Origin: JALOAR01 sp041649615
Lineage (GTDB): Bacteria > Patescibacteriota > Minisyncoccia > UBA6257 > Colwellbacteraceae
Assembly: GCA_041649615.1 (NCBI GenBank)
Contig: JBAZMT010000002.1
Location: 1 to 64,000, forward strand
Direction: 5' to 3'
DNA length: 64,000 nucleotides
Shown here: positions 14,660 through 23,534 of the stretch, one piece after another
Layout: every line of letters begins with the position of its first letter
Numbering within the stretch: position 1 is the stretch's first letter
Program-made: the position numbers and the translations under genes
The notes under the pieces: generated by a model
Seen by the model: the letters and a program-made list of their open reading frames with translations, nothing else
Database searches by the model: none
Told to the model about the DNA's origin: nothing

Positions 14660-14734
14660 GCCCTCGTAGTTCAATGGATAGAGCAGCACACTCCTAACGT
14701 GCTGATGGAGGTTCGATTCCCCCCGAGGGCACCA
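14660..14734 (+). tRNA. tRNA-Arg (CCT)
   Basis: Acceptor GCCCTCG/CGAGGGC, D-arm GTTC/GAGC, anticodon loop CTCCTAA (CCT) on stem GCACA/CGTGC with an A-C mismatch at its last pair. The T-arm is regular and CCA is encoded. Confidence 0.93.
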
Positions 14735-14747
14735 AATTTTTGTTTTG

Positions 14748-14818
14748 TCGGGCTGCCGGGAGTTGAACCCAGACCTCATGCTCCCAAAGCATGTATACTA
14801 CCGCTATACTACAGCCCG
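14748..14818 (-). tRNA. tRNA-Pro (TGG)
   Basis: Acceptor CGGGCTG/CAGCCCG, anticodon stem CATGC/GCATG with loop TTTGGGA (TGG). Convergent with tRNA-Arg(CCT), 13 bp apart. Confidence 0.95.
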
Positions 14819-14847
14819 GTGTGGTTTGTAGCGGCATTATAACCGCG

Positions 14848-14919
14848 TACCCCGAGAAGGAATTGAACCCTCATTTACTCCTTAGAAGGGAGTCGTTCTA
14901 TCCGTTGAACTATCGGGGC
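14848..14919 (-). tRNA. tRNA-Arg (TCT)
   Basis: Acceptor GCCCCGA/TCGGGGT, D-arm GTTC/GAAC, anticodon stem ACTCC/GGAGT with loop CTTCTAA (TCT). CCA is not encoded. Same orientation as tRNA-Pro. Confidence 0.93.
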
Positions 14920-15029
14920 AAATAAACTCCTATAGACAATAGAAGTTTTTGGTTAAAAATTCAATTTTATAGACTCAACGCAGAACGTTTGCTAAAATTG
15001 TTTGGTATCTAACTTCTGCTCGGGTTGTC

Positions 15030-15959
15030 ATGATTCTCCAAATCTTAATTTTTGCCGCCTCACTTTTTTTGGTTGTTCAAGGAGCAACGCTTGCCACAAA
15101 ATACTCCGCTAAAGTCGCGGAGCGTTTTAATCTTTCCCAATATATTGTCGGATTTATTATTGTCGCCTTTATTTCCATTCTTCCCGAGACGGTCATTTCC
15201 ATAAGTTCGGCCATAAGGGGAATGCCTGAATTCGGTTTGGGGACGATATTCGGTTCAAATATCGCCGATCTGACGCTTATTTTCGCCATAATGACGATAG
15301 TGGCAGGTAGAGGACTTAAGATAGAGAGCAAAGTACTTAAGGATGTTCGCTTTTATCCTTTTCTAATAATGTTGCCGGTTATATTCGGACTTAACGGCCA
15401 TTATTCTCGGCTTGAAGGGATAGCGCTTATAGTAGCCGGAGTATTCTTCTATTACTTGTTATTTAAAAGAGAAGAAAAAATGGATGCATATCACAGCGGC
15501 GTAGGCAGTGTGAAAAATTTCTTGTTTCTGGTTTTCGCCATGGTCATATTGCTTTTAGGATCGCAATTTACGGTGAATTCCGCGACTGAAATCGCAGAAG
15601 TGCTAAATGTAACGCCAGTGCTTATCGCCATGCTTGTCGTGAGTATTGGAACGACAATGCCGGAACTTTTTTACTCATTGAAAGCCGTAAGGAAAAAAGA
15701 GGACGGTCTTGCCGTTGGTGATATTTTGGGAACGGTAATGGCGGACGCGACAATCGTAGTGGGCGTAATTGCCTGCATAAGTCCGTTTTATTTTCCGGCA
15801 AAGATAGTGTATGTGACCGGGACGTTCATGGTTATCGCTTCATTCTTCTTAATGAAACTAATACGTTCCGAACGCGTTCTTACGCGGCTTGAGGGATTTT
15901 TGCTTCTTGCTTTTTGGATAGTTTACGCCGTTATAGAGTTTCTGGTGGGCAGGAATTGA
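15030..15959 (+). CDS. Sodium/calcium exchanger family (CaCA) antiporter
   Basis: A 309-residue membrane protein with about ten helices and the two inverted alpha repeats of the Ca2+:cation antiporter family. Alpha-1 reads FISILPETVISISSAI and ends GSNIADL (about residues 50-90). Alpha-2 reads SIGTTMPELFYSLKAV and ends GDILGTVMADAT (about residues 210-245). The acidic residues in PET and PEL are the expected ion ligands. It would exchange Ca2+, or another cation, for Na+ or H+ across the membrane. The loop between the halves is short (REEKMDAYHSG). Single gene between tRNA genes. Confidence 0.9.
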   Translation: MILQILIFAASLFLVVQGATLATKYSAKVAERFNLSQYIVGFIIVAFISILPETVISISSAIRGMPEFGLGTIFGSNIADLTLIFAIMTIVAGRGLKIESKVLKDVRFYPFLIMLPVIFGLNGHYSRLEGIALIVAGVFFYYLLFKREEKMDAYHSGVGSVKNFLFLVFAMVILLLGSQFTVNSATEIAEVLNVTPVLIAMLVVSIGTTMPELFYSLKAVRKKEDGLAVGDILGTVMADATIVVGVIACISPFYFPAKIVYVTGTFMVIASFFLMKLIRSERVLTRLEGFLLLAFWIVYAVIEFLVGRN

Positions 15960-15998
15960 TTTGGCGAGAATTTATCCATACAATAAATCCGCTAATAT

Positions 15999-16074
15999 GG
16001 TGTCTATAGTGTAACGGTTAGCACTAGAGTTTGTGGAACTCTCGGTACGGGTTCGAATCCCGTTAGACACCCCA
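15999..16074 (+). tRNA. tRNA-His (GTG)
   Basis: Encodes the extra G-1 paired with C73, acceptor GTGTCTA/TAGACAC, anticodon loop TTGTGGA (GTG) on AGAGT/ACTCT, and an encoded CCA. Confidence 0.95.
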
Positions 16075-16077
16075 TGA

Positions 16078-16103
16078 CAATCCCCGTGTAAACACGGGGA
16101 TTG
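16078..16103. terminator. Terminator after tRNA-His
   Basis: CAATCCCCGTGT-AA-ACACGGGGATTG, a palindrome with only two central bases unpaired, followed by TAATTTT. Confidence 0.75.
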
Positions 16104-16198
16104 TAATTTTCAATTACTAATTTTCAATTTTAAAATCCCAATTTCCAATGGCATTATAATGCGGGAGATATGTCCTTTTCGGCGTTTTAGTGCCTTAT

Positions 16199-16204
16199 TA
16201 TAAT
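16199..16204 (+). promoter_or_regulatory. -10 box of the glycosylase-like gene
   Basis: TATAAT, eleven bases before the ATG at 16216; no ribosome-binding site in between. Confidence 0.45.
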
Positions 16205-16215
16205 TGGTAAATACT

Positions 16216-16950
16216 ATGGACTTAATTCGCGAGTGCAAAAAGCTGATTGAGGCTTGCAAAAACGGGGAACTCGGTCCGACAGAGATGCCAGAAGATTCCA
16301 ATCCGGGATTTATAAAGAAAGATAAAGAGCTTAGAATCGCGTATTTCACTCTGCCGATGGCTCTCAATTACCAGCGTGACAGTTTTGCCATGTGGCGAGC
16401 CGCTCTCGAGACTTATAAAGACCCAGAAACGCGGAATGTTTTTAATGTTAACGCAACGACAAAAATGTCGGAAGCAAAATTGAGAGATAATCTTTTAAAA
16501 CATAAATTGGCGCTTCAACCGAACAAACATACGGATACTTGGAAGAGAATATCTGAATCGGTTTATGGAGGCTGGAAAAGTTTCGAAGGAATGATATCGG
16601 CCTCGGATAATGATTTTTTGAAACTCAAGGAAGTGATTCAAGGATCAAACAAGAAAGGATTTCCTTATTTATCCGGTCCAAAAATATTCAACTATTGGTC
16701 TTCTATTTTAGGCAGGTACGCCGGAGTGGTTTTGAAAAACACGGAATACATAGAAATAGCCGTGGATACGCACATACTGAAATGTTCGGTCAAACTTGGA
16801 GTCATAACGCCGAAAGAAGCGGAAAAACTCGGGCGATTGGAAATCTCGGAGAGGTGGCGCGAAGCCTTAAAAGGGTCAGGAATATCTCCGGCCGATATGC
16901 ATTTTGTCTTGTGGTTTTGGAGCAGAAACGGATTCATTTATAAACCATAA
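16216..16950 (+). CDS. HhH-GPD-like DNA glycosylase candidate
   Basis: A 244-residue helical protein. Residues of the C-terminal half fit the helix-hairpin-helix plus catalytic Asp arrangement of base-excision glycosylases: FPYLSGPKIFNYWSSILG, in place of the usual LPGVGxKTAxxxL, followed about 22 residues later by IAVDTHILKCSVKLG, in place of VDTHVxRxxxRLG. The Lys of GPK would be the bifunctional nucleophile. The C-terminus (SPADMHFVLWFWSRNGFIY) is distinctive. The nearest family by pattern may be the archaeal 8-oxoguanine glycosylase type, but this is tentative. No Fe-S cluster cysteines are present. The ATG at 16216 is chosen over a TTG at 16204, which lies in the -10 box. Confidence 0.55.
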   Translation: MDLIRECKKLIEACKNGELGPTEMPEDSNPGFIKKDKELRIAYFTLPMALNYQRDSFAMWRAALETYKDPETRNVFNVNATTKMSEAKLRDNLLKHKLALQPNKHTDTWKRISESVYGGWKSFEGMISASDNDFLKLKEVIQGSNKKGFPYLSGPKIFNYWSSILGRYAGVVLKNTEYIEIAVDTHILKCSVKLGVITPKEAEKLGRLEISERWREALKGSGISPADMHFVLWFWSRNGFIYKP

Positions 16951-16978
16951 TTAAAAACTGCCCAACGGAGCGGTTTGT

Positions 16979-17584
16979 CTATTTCAGTTTTCCGTCAAAC
17001 TCTCCCATCAAGGTCTGATATTTGCGGTTGAGTTCGTTAATGGCGATGACATTATCGTTCATTTCTTTCGTAATTTTTTCCGTTTCCGCGTTGAAGTTTT
17101 CAGGGGTGTAACTCGTGAATTTTTTTCTCAAAACGTCTAAAAGCGCACGGGTATTCTCGTTGTAGTTCAAGAGTTTATCAACTAAAGAGATCTCCGTTGT
17201 TATGGCCTGCATGCCAAGCGCTTGAGCGTCGTTGTTCGGGACGGATGGCAGGGAAGAAGCCATTCTTTCCAACTCTCCCAGAAGCTCAATAGTTTTTGCG
17301 CGCGCAACTTCTACCCGTTCCAATTCTTGAATGGTGAGATTCAAGGCTTCATCGTATTTTCCCGCTTTATCTTTCTTTTCGATTTCGCTTATTGTATTAA
17401 CGGAACTGCTTGAAAATTCGTTTAGAAAGTCGGCGATAACGGCTCCGTTCATGCGGGCTTCGGCGAAACTTTCTGGAATGACAAATTTTTCTCTTGGAAT
17501 GAAGGAAAAGCCGATAATGGCGGCGAAAGTAATCGCGACCACTCCGAGTGACGGCAATATCCATTTACGGAACATGAGGCTCAT
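16979..17584 (-). CDS. Membrane-anchored coiled-coil protein
   Basis: A 201-residue protein with an N-terminal membrane helix (about residues 8-28, LPSLGVVAITFAAIIGFSF) and an extracytoplasmic helical domain containing long coiled-coil stretches (residues 60-190, rich in Glu, Asn, Leu). No catalytic motif is visible and the family is not recognised. The ATG at 17584 (MSLMFRKW) places the helix close to the N-terminus; an in-frame ATG 36 bases upstream would only add a polar stretch. It converges with the glycosylase-like gene, with 28 bp between stops. Confidence 0.6.
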   Translation of the reverse strand: MSLMFRKWILPSLGVVAITFAAIIGFSFIPREKFVIPESFAEARMNGAVIADFLNEFSSSSVNTISEIEKKDKAGKYDEALNLTIQELERVEVARAKTIELLGELERMASSLPSVPNNDAQALGMQAITTEISLVDKLLNYNENTRALLDVLRKKFTSYTPENFNAETEKITKEMNDNVIAINELNRKYQTLMGEFDGKLK

Positions 17585-17640
17585 ATTATGAAAATTCTTT
17601 ACAACAATCAAATCTTGCACTAAATTTAAGCCTGTTTTAA

Positions 17641-17711
17641 GCGGGATTAGTATAGTGGCAGTACGCTACCTTGCCAAGGTAATGGCGCCGGTTCGATTCC
17701 GGTATCCCGCT
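17641..17711 (+). tRNA. tRNA-Gly (GCC)
   Basis: Acceptor GCGGGAT/ATCCCGC, anticodon loop TTGCCAA (GCC), T-arm CCGG-TTCGATT-CCGG, discriminator T. CCA is not encoded. Confidence 0.95.
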
Positions 17712-17752
17712 CATATTTCAAAGCCCTCTTTAAAGAGGGCTTTGAAATATGA
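17711..17752. terminator. 42-bp perfect palindrome after tRNA-Gly
   Basis: Perfect 21+21 palindrome without a loop, core AAGCCCTCTTTAAAGAGGGC. It starts at the discriminator base of tRNA-Gly. Probable terminator; its ends also overlap the left arm of the next inverted-repeat element. Confidence 0.7.
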
Positions 17753-17861
17753 ATCCCTAAATTCCTACTGCGACAGACAAATACTCGCTCGGGGTACCCG
17801 CTTTGCTATAACGTACACCTTCACTCGTATTTGTCTCGTCTCGCTATGGAATTTAGGGATT
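17752..17861. repeat. 110-bp element with 14-bp terminal inverted repeats
   Basis: The ends AATCCCTAAATTCC (17752-17765) and its exact reverse complement (17848-17861) enclose a second pair of arms, AGACAAATAC / GTATTTGTCT. The whole can fold into one long two-stage hairpin. No gene inside. It could be a MITE-like remnant or a structured leader; no second copy is visible here. Confidence 0.6.
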
Positions 17862-17912
17862 AGGGATACCGGAATCGAACGGAACATAGAGCGAGGTGTT
17901 AAAATTAGGGCA

Positions 17913-19460
17913 ATGCTTATGAGCCTAATCGCTCTTCTACCGATAGTGATACTCGTCTTTTTGGTTCTTTTTTCTCACCGAAGTTTTTTGGTATCGGTTA
18001 TCTTGGCGCTTACGGTTCTCTTAACGATCGGTTTTTTTGTCTGGAAAATATCACCCATTGTTCTTTCCGCGGCGGCGATTAAAGGAGTTTTCGTGGCTCT
18101 CGAAATCATATTAATAATTTTCGGCGCTTTGCTTGTTTTCGGAATATTCAGAAGACTCGGAGGAGAACGTTCCGCGGAACAAATTTTTGATAGAATATCG
18201 CCCGACTACCGAGTGAAAGCCGTTCTAATCGCATGGGCGTTTATCTGTTTTTTGGAAGGAATATCGGGATTTGGCACCCCTCCGATGATAACGGTTCCGA
18301 TACTCATCTCTATCGGATTAACGCCTTTGTCTTCCGTCGTGGTTTCTCTAATCGGGGACACTCTTCCCGTAACGTTCGGCGCGGTCGGATTACCGGTGAC
18401 TTACGGATTTGCCTCTACGGTCGGATCGGGATTGGCGAACGAGGCAGCACTTTTCATCTCAATCTTAAACATTATTATTTCTCCTTTTGTCGTGGCGGCC
18501 ATTTTCTTTATGTCTTCAAAAGAAAAGAAAGGGAGGCTCAAGGACGTCGTACGGAATTTGCCCTTTATTTTATTTTCGGCTTTCGCGGTTTCAATCCCGT
18601 CTTTTGTGGTAATGAAGTTTTTCGGACCAGAGGTGCCTTCCATAATAGGAGGACTTTGCGGGATGATTTTAATATCTTTATACGCGATCATTCACCGGGA
18701 AAAAGAAAAAGAAGAGAACAAGCCTGAAAAAGGCAATATCATTCCGTTTGTTCCGTATATAATCGTGGCAGGAACACTTGCAATAACGAGAATTCCTTAT
18801 ATCAAGAATCTGCTCGGAAATTTATTTGAAATCAGCCTTTCTTCCATTTTAAAGACGAACATAAGTTATTCCATTCATCCTCTTGCATCTCCCGCGGCGA
18901 TTTTCTTTGCTACGGCAGCGGGATTTCTCGTTTATTTCTTTTTGCGCAGAAATAAAAAATACTCGGCAGAGATACTTCGTGAGGCCGCGAAAAGAGTTGT
19001 TCAACCGGCCGCGGCGCTTATATGCATCATTATTTTCGTTCAAATAATGCTTAATTCGGGACTAAATGATGCGGGATTACCCAATATGATCACTTCAATC
19101 GCGAATATTTTTCGGAGCGCGGGGAAAGTGACAACCCTCTTTATTTCTCCCGCGATAGGGGCAATTGGCGCATTTATTGCCGGAAGTTCAACTGTTTCCA
19201 ATCTTTTGTTTTCGTCCATCCAACAATCGGCTGCCGTTCTTTCGGGAAATGCGGAAAAACTGATTATTGCCATGCAGGGCATGGGTTCGGCGGCGGGAAA
19301 TGTCGTTGCGATACACAATATTCTTGCGGCGCTCGCAGTTGCGGGAGCGGGAGCGGCGATGGAAAAAAGAGTTTTAAGAACGAACTTGCCTTATCTTGCC
19401 ATTTATTTGATTCTTGCGGGAATTCTTGGTTTTGCGATAACGGCCTTGGCTCTTGTTTGA
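17913..19460 (+). CDS. L-lactate permease family transporter
   Basis: A 515-residue protein with 12-14 hydrophobic helices. FLEGISGFGTPPMITVPIL near residue 110 is the hallmark of the LctP/GlcP lactate permease family, followed by LIGDTLPVTFGAVGLPV, and near the C-terminus GAFIAGSSTVSNLLF and GMGSAAGNVVAIHNI. It would move lactate or glycolate with protons, which suits a fermenting symbiont. The ATG at 17913 (or 17919) is used, because the longer frame would run through the tRNA-Gly gene and two palindromes. A TAAAAT box lies seven bases before it. Confidence 0.9.
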   Translation: MLMSLIALLPIVILVFLVLFSHRSFLVSVILALTVLLTIGFFVWKISPIVLSAAAIKGVFVALEIILIIFGALLVFGIFRRLGGERSAEQIFDRISPDYRVKAVLIAWAFICFLEGISGFGTPPMITVPILISIGLTPLSSVVVSLIGDTLPVTFGAVGLPVTYGFASTVGSGLANEAALFISILNIIISPFVVAAIFFMSSKEKKGRLKDVVRNLPFILFSAFAVSIPSFVVMKFFGPEVPSIIGGLCGMILISLYAIIHREKEKEENKPEKGNIIPFVPYIIVAGTLAITRIPYIKNLLGNLFEISLSSILKTNISYSIHPLASPAAIFFATAAGFLVYFFLRRNKKYSAEILREAAKRVVQPAAALICIIIFVQIMLNSGLNDAGLPNMITSIANIFRSAGKVTTLFISPAIGAIGAFIAGSSTVSNLLFSSIQQSAAVLSGNAEKLIIAMQGMGSAAGNVVAIHNILAALAVAGAGAAMEKRVLRTNLPYLAIYLILAGILGFAITALALV

Positions 19461-19524
19461 CCCGAAGCGAAAAAGTTGGTTCAATCCTCATAGAACCTGA
19501 AAAAAAGAAAGGAGGGGACGATTC

Positions 19525-19734
19525 GTGAAAAGACCGAGTGAAATGCCTTGTCCGAACAATTGTAAAAGGGAAGACGATCCAAAAAAACCGGTAATGGTCA
19601 AAATAGGCGGCGTTTGCCCGAATTGTTTAATGGGGATACCACACGGATCGGAATCAACTCTTTCACATATGAGAATACACGCCCTGAATATTTCGGGAAA
19701 AACCAGGAAACATATTCCGGGAGAATGGGATTAA
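19525..19734 (+). CDS. Small zinc-finger-like protein
   Basis: A 69-residue protein beginning at GTG behind a very strong ribosome-binding site (AAAGGAGGGG, seven bases before the start). Residues show CPNNC, then CPNC and a HxxxH pair (SHMRIH), the pattern of a zinc ribbon or treble-clef finger. It is basic outside the finger and could bind nucleic acid. No family recognised. It lies alone between the lactate permease and glyA and is followed by its own terminator. Confidence 0.7.
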   Translation: MKRPSEMPCPNNCKREDDPKKPVMVKIGGVCPNCLMGIPHGSESTLSHMRIHALNISGKTRKHIPGEWD

Positions 19735-19744
19735 CTAAAGAAAC

Positions 19745-19777
19745 AAAGCCTATCTTCTCGCGAAAAGATAGGCTTTT
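19745..19777 (+). terminator. Terminator of the small zinc-finger gene
   Basis: AAAGCCTATCTT / AAGATAGGCTTT with loop CTCGCGAA, followed by TGATTTTTC. Confidence 0.8.
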
Positions 19778-19817
19778 GATTTTTCGGTGAATAGGAGCTA
19801 ACTTGAATCGGTAGCTG

Positions 19818-21065
19818 ATGGATAAAAAAATTCAAAAATTAATTGAACGGGAAGTTTCGCGTCAAAATAAAACGATAGATCTTATTCCATCGGAGAATTT
19901 AATGTCTCCGGACATTCTTTCCATTCTCGGATCACCTTTGGCAAATAAATATTCGGAAGGGTACCCAGGCAAGAGATATTATCCGGGAAACGCCGTTTGC
20001 GACGAGATAGAGCTTCGGGCGCAGGAGGTGGCGCTCAAGGCATTCGGATTAAGTCCGGACGGATGGGCGGTAAACGTTCAACCTTATTCCGGATCGCCGG
20101 CGAATTTGGCGGTTTATCTGGGACTTATGAATCCGGGAGACACGTTGATGGGCATGGAACTTGCCTCTGGTGGACACCTTACGCACGGGCACAAAGTTTC
20201 GGCGACCGGAAAATTGTTCAATTCGGTTCAATACGGACTTGGGAAAAGCGGAAGGATCGATTACAACACCATTCTTGCGCTTGCAAAAAAAAACAGACCG
20301 AAGGTCATCGTATCCGGAACAACCGCGTATCCTAGAAAACTGGATTTCAAAAAATTCGGCGAGATAGCCTCGTCCGTGAAGGCGTATCACGTGGCCGATA
20401 TTTCACATATCGCGGGGTTAGTGCTTACGGGAAATCATCCGTCTCCTTTCAAATATGCTCACGTCGTGACCACTACGACTCATAAAACTTTGCGCGGTCC
20501 GAGAGGAGCGGTGATTTTTGCGAGGAAGGAACCGCTGAAATTGGGAGAAGGAACCATTAACGGAGCGATAGACAAAGCGATTTTTCCGGGAATCCAAGGC
20601 GGTCCGCACAATAATCAAACGGCGGCAATCGCAGAGTGCTTTTATGAGAGTTTAAACCCTGAATTTAAAAAGTACGGAACTCAAATCGTGAAAAATGCAA
20701 AAGCACTCGCGGCGGCACTCATGAAAAAAGGATTCAAGCTGGTAACCGGAGGAACGGATAATCATTTGATTCTTGCCAATTTAAAGATTTTTGAGATCAG
20801 CGGAAGAGACGCTCAAAACTTACTTGAAGAAAACGGGATAGTAGCGAACAGAAATTCCGTTCCGGGAGATATCTCTCCCTTTAATCCTTCCGGGTTAAGA
20901 ATCGGCACTCCTTCCGTTACAACGAGAGGAATGAAAGAAAAAGATATGGAGAAAATAGCGGACTTGATGCATAGAGCGATAGTGCTTAAAGGAAACGTAA
21001 AAGAAGAAACCGAACGTTTGGCTCTGAAATATCCGGCAGATAAATTCACTAAATGGAGAAAATAG
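19818..21065 (+). CDS. glyA: Serine hydroxymethyltransferase
   Basis: A 415-residue PLP enzyme that converts serine and tetrahydrofolate to glycine and methylene-tetrahydrofolate. Visible signatures: IPSENLMSPDIL, NKYSEGYPGKRYYPGN, the PLP-lysine region VTTTTHKTLRGPRG, and FPGIQGGPHNNQTAAIA. Length matches the family (about 415-420). It overlaps folD by 13 bp, so the two folate one-carbon enzymes are made together. The window holds no other folate genes, so the cofactor is probably imported or salvaged. Confidence 0.97.
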   Translation: MDKKIQKLIEREVSRQNKTIDLIPSENLMSPDILSILGSPLANKYSEGYPGKRYYPGNAVCDEIELRAQEVALKAFGLSPDGWAVNVQPYSGSPANLAVYLGLMNPGDTLMGMELASGGHLTHGHKVSATGKLFNSVQYGLGKSGRIDYNTILALAKKNRPKVIVSGTTAYPRKLDFKKFGEIASSVKAYHVADISHIAGLVLTGNHPSPFKYAHVVTTTTHKTLRGPRGAVIFARKEPLKLGEGTINGAIDKAIFPGIQGGPHNNQTAAIAECFYESLNPEFKKYGTQIVKNAKALAAALMKKGFKLVTGGTDNHLILANLKIFEISGRDAQNLLEENGIVANRNSVPGDISPFNPSGLRIGTPSVTTRGMKEKDMEKIADLMHRAIVLKGNVKEETERLALKYPADKFTKWRK

Positions 21066-21847
21066 ACGGAAAAGCCATTGCCGAGGAAGTGTATACCCGA
21101 ATAGGGGACAGAACCGGAGACGGATTAAAACTCGTTGTCGTCATGGCGGGAGACGATCCGGCAACCGAGTCTTTCGTGGCACAGAAGAAAAAAGCGGCTT
21201 TGAGGACGGGGATTAATTTTGAAGTAGTTAAATTTTCGGAGGAGGCGGAAACGGAAAAACTGGTGGAATCCGTAAAACGAGCATCCGAGAATCATGAAAT
21301 AACGGCTGTAATAGTTCAGCTTCCTTTACCTCAAAAAATAGACAAAGCTCGCGTGCTTAAGGCGATAGAACCAACAAAAGACGTGGATTCGTTAAATGGG
21401 GGAAAAATACCGGCACCGGCGGCTCAAGTAGTTAAAGAGATACTTAGATATTTGAATAAAGATATAAGCTTGTTTGATTTTGCAGTTGTCGGGTATGGGA
21501 TTCTGGTGGGAAAACCGGTTTATGAATTTTTATTGCCTCGCGCGAAATCGGTCCGTATTTTTGAGCGTAGTGACGATTTAGCGGATGTTGCAAAAGCGGA
21601 CGTGATAATTTCTGGTACCGGCGTTCCGGGACTAATTTCGCCTCATATGGTGCGTGACGGGGCGATTGTTATTGATTTCGGTTATGGGATGAAGGACGGA
21701 AAAGTCGGGGGAGATTTTGACCCGCAGATTTCGGATAAAAATATTTTCTATACGCCGACTCCGGGAGGAACGGGGCCGATACTTGTCGCCGAACTTTTTC
21801 TAAATATAGTCTTACTTGGCCGAAGCGGCGATTCGCTCAATCTCTAG
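21053..21847 (+). CDS. folD: Methylenetetrahydrofolate dehydrogenase/cyclohydrolase
   Basis: A 264-residue bifunctional FolD that oxidises methylene-THF to formyl-THF with NADP. The catalytic lysine region is SFVAQKKKAA, followed by VQLPLPQKID, DVDSLNGG, the NADP-binding VVGYGILVGKPV, and the C-terminal YTPTPGGTGPILVA. Slightly shorter than E. coli FolD (288). It continues the one-carbon pathway from glyA. Its last 36 bp overlap the 3' end of recA on the other strand. Confidence 0.95.
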   Translation: MEKIDGKAIAEEVYTRIGDRTGDGLKLVVVMAGDDPATESFVAQKKKAALRTGINFEVVKFSEEAETEKLVESVKRASENHEITAVIVQLPLPQKIDKARVLKAIEPTKDVDSLNGGKIPAPAAQVVKEILRYLNKDISLFDFAVVGYGILVGKPVYEFLLPRAKSVRIFERSDDLADVAKADVIISGTGVPGLISPHMVRDGAIVIDFGYGMKDGKVGGDFDPQISDKNIFYTPTPGGTGPILVAELFLNIVLLGRSGDSLNL

Positions 21848-22840
21848 GCTCAAGTCTTTCTCAATCTCTCTAAGGAGCGGTTTGTTTTCTCTTAATTTTT
21901 CTTTGGAGGCTTCAATACCCACGCCTAGTTTCTCTTCCTTAAACGAATAAGTGTTGCCGCTTTTTTTGACGATACCGTACTTCAAACCGGTGTTAATCAA
22001 ATCTCCTTCATAAGAGATTCCCTCGTTAAACATGATGTCAAACTCGGTAGATCTAAAAGGAGGGGCCACTTTATTTTTGACTACTTTGGCGCGAACTCTG
22101 TTTCCGACAACTTCTTCTCCTTTTTTGATTTGCGCGATGCGTCTTAAATCGACGCGAACGGACGAATAAAATTTGAGCGCTCTTCCTCCGGGAGTGGTAG
22201 TCGTTTCTCCATAGCCCATCATTCCGATTTTTTCTCTTATCTGATTGATGAATACAAGAAGAGTTTTGGACTTGGCGGCAATAGCCGTAATTTTTCTCAT
22301 AGCCTGGGAAATCATTCGAGCTTGAAGTCCGACATACTGCGCTCCCATTTCACCCTCAATTTCGGCTCTGGGCGTAAGCGCCGCCACCGAATCAATGATT
22401 ATGACGTCAATAAGTCCCGATTTAACGAGGCTTTCCATTATGTTTAAAGCTTCTTCGCCGTTGTCGGGTTGAGAAATTATAAGTTCCTTAATATCAACGC
22501 CAATCTTTTTCGCTCTTTCCGGATCAAGAGAATGCTCGGCGTCAATGAAAGCCGCTTTACCTCCTTTTTTCTGGGCTTCGGCGATTATCTGGAGACCAAG
22601 CGTGCTTTTGCCGGACATCTCCGGTCCGAATACTTCAACTATTCTGCCTTTGGGAAAGCCGCCTACGCCAAGCGCAAGATCAAGACTGAACGATCCGGAA
22701 GGGATGGACTCAATGTTTGAGTGCTTAATCTCGCCCAGTTTCATAACCGATTCCTCTCCGAACTTTTCACGGATGGATGCTATGAGCGAGTCCAAATCAC
22801 TCCCTTCGTCAGGTCTGTTTTTAGATGTTTTCTTCTCCAT
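21812..22840 (-). CDS. recA: Recombinase RecA
   Basis: A 342-residue RecA. Walker A is GPEMSGKST (residues 72-80), with Met in place of the usual Ser at the third variable position. Further signatures are FIDAEHSLDPERAKKIGVD, LLVFINQIREKIGMMGY with loop 1, TTTPGGRALKFYSSVR of loop 2, and a regular C-terminal domain. It catalyses strand exchange and can trigger LexA-type SOS responses. It is the third gene of an ftsK-rodZ-like-recA operon, overlapping the preceding gene by 20 bp. Confidence 0.97.
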   Translation of the reverse strand: MEKKTSKNRPDEGSDLDSLIASIREKFGEESVMKLGEIKHSNIESIPSGSFSLDLALGVGGFPKGRIVEVFGPEMSGKSTLGLQIIAEAQKKGGKAAFIDAEHSLDPERAKKIGVDIKELIISQPDNGEEALNIMESLVKSGLIDVIIIDSVAALTPRAEIEGEMGAQYVGLQARMISQAMRKITAIAAKSKTLLVFINQIREKIGMMGYGETTTTPGGRALKFYSSVRVDLRRIAQIKKGEEVVGNRVRAKVVKNKVAPPFRSTEFDIMFNEGISYEGDLINTGLKYGIVKKSGNTYSFKEEKLGVGIEASKEKLRENKPLLREIEKDLSLEIERIAASAK

Positions 22841-23534
22841 AATTAACAGTTTCGGGATCCACGTTTAAATTTTCCGTTATGTAAAAGACTTTTCTTATGA
22901 CGGTCGTTTCTCGTCCCAGAAATCTTCTAACTCTGATTTCAAACGTATTTAGACCGGCATCAAGCGAGACTTCTTTTAGGAAATAACCGTCCGAGCTCAC
23001 CGGAACGGGCTCTCGGTTAATTATAATGGAATCTTTGGGATTTATCTTGCCTTCAATCGTAAGTACTTGGCTTCTTGTTTCCAAAAAATCCCTATCTTCC
23101 ACCTTGGCTGGAAGATTTACTTCAATGGACGGAATGCCGACGAAACCGACAAGGAAATACCTGGCACTCGGGATAAGGCCAAGCAGGGTGGCGAGCATGG
23201 CAATGGCAACGATAAGAGCGACAATGACCCAACTCTTTTTTCTGCGAACGACCGCAAAACGGTTTTTCGGGAGGATATCGTCTTTACCCGAAGTCTTAAG
23301 TTCGGTTTTGTTGTAAGCCTCAATTATAGGCTCCTGGTCAATGTCTAAGGTGGTGCAGATTTTTGCGATATAGCCCTTAATGTACGGAGCGGCGGGCATA
23401 TTGCTCAAGTCGTTCTCTGCCATGGCAGAGAGGTATCTCTTTGGAATATTTGTCAGTTCGGATAATTTACCGATCGTAAGTCCGTGTTCAGTCGTTATTT
23501 CGGATAAAACTTCTCCTAGACTTTTATCGTTCAT
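22821..23534 (-). CDS. RodZ-like HTH membrane protein
   Basis: A 237-residue protein. Residues 1-70 form an Xre/RodZ-type helix-turn-helix (LGEVLSEITTEHGLTIGKLSELTNIPKRYLSAMAENDL). A single membrane helix spans about residues 104-127 (WVIVALIVAIAMLATLLGLI), then an extracytoplasmic beta domain (residues 135-230). This is the RodZ topology, which in rod-shaped bacteria links MreB to the wall machinery. The location between ftsK and recA suggests a role in division or chromosome segregation. The C-terminal domain resembles bacterial Ig-like DUFs rather than RodZ DUF4115, so the family name is provisional. Confidence 0.75.
   Translation of the reverse strand: MNDKSLGEVLSEITTEHGLTIGKLSELTNIPKRYLSAMAENDLSNMPAAPYIKGYIAKICTTLDIDQEPIIEAYNKTELKTSGKDDILPKNRFAVVRRKKSWVIVALIVAIAMLATLLGLIPSARYFLVGFVGIPSIEVNLPAKVEDRDFLETRSQVLTIEGKINPKDSIIINREPVPVSSDGYFLKEVSLDAGLNTFEIRVRRFLGRETTVIRKVFYITENLNVDPETVNYGEENI

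Noticed and set aside
14412..14779. Reading frames across the tRNA-Phe intron and tRNA-Arg
   Set aside because: They run through tRNA exons and the conserved intron core, so they are chance frames; the intron itself encodes no protein.
17655..17912. N-terminal extension of the lactate permease
   Set aside because: It would translate tRNA-Gly and two palindromes; membrane-protein sequence begins only at 17913.
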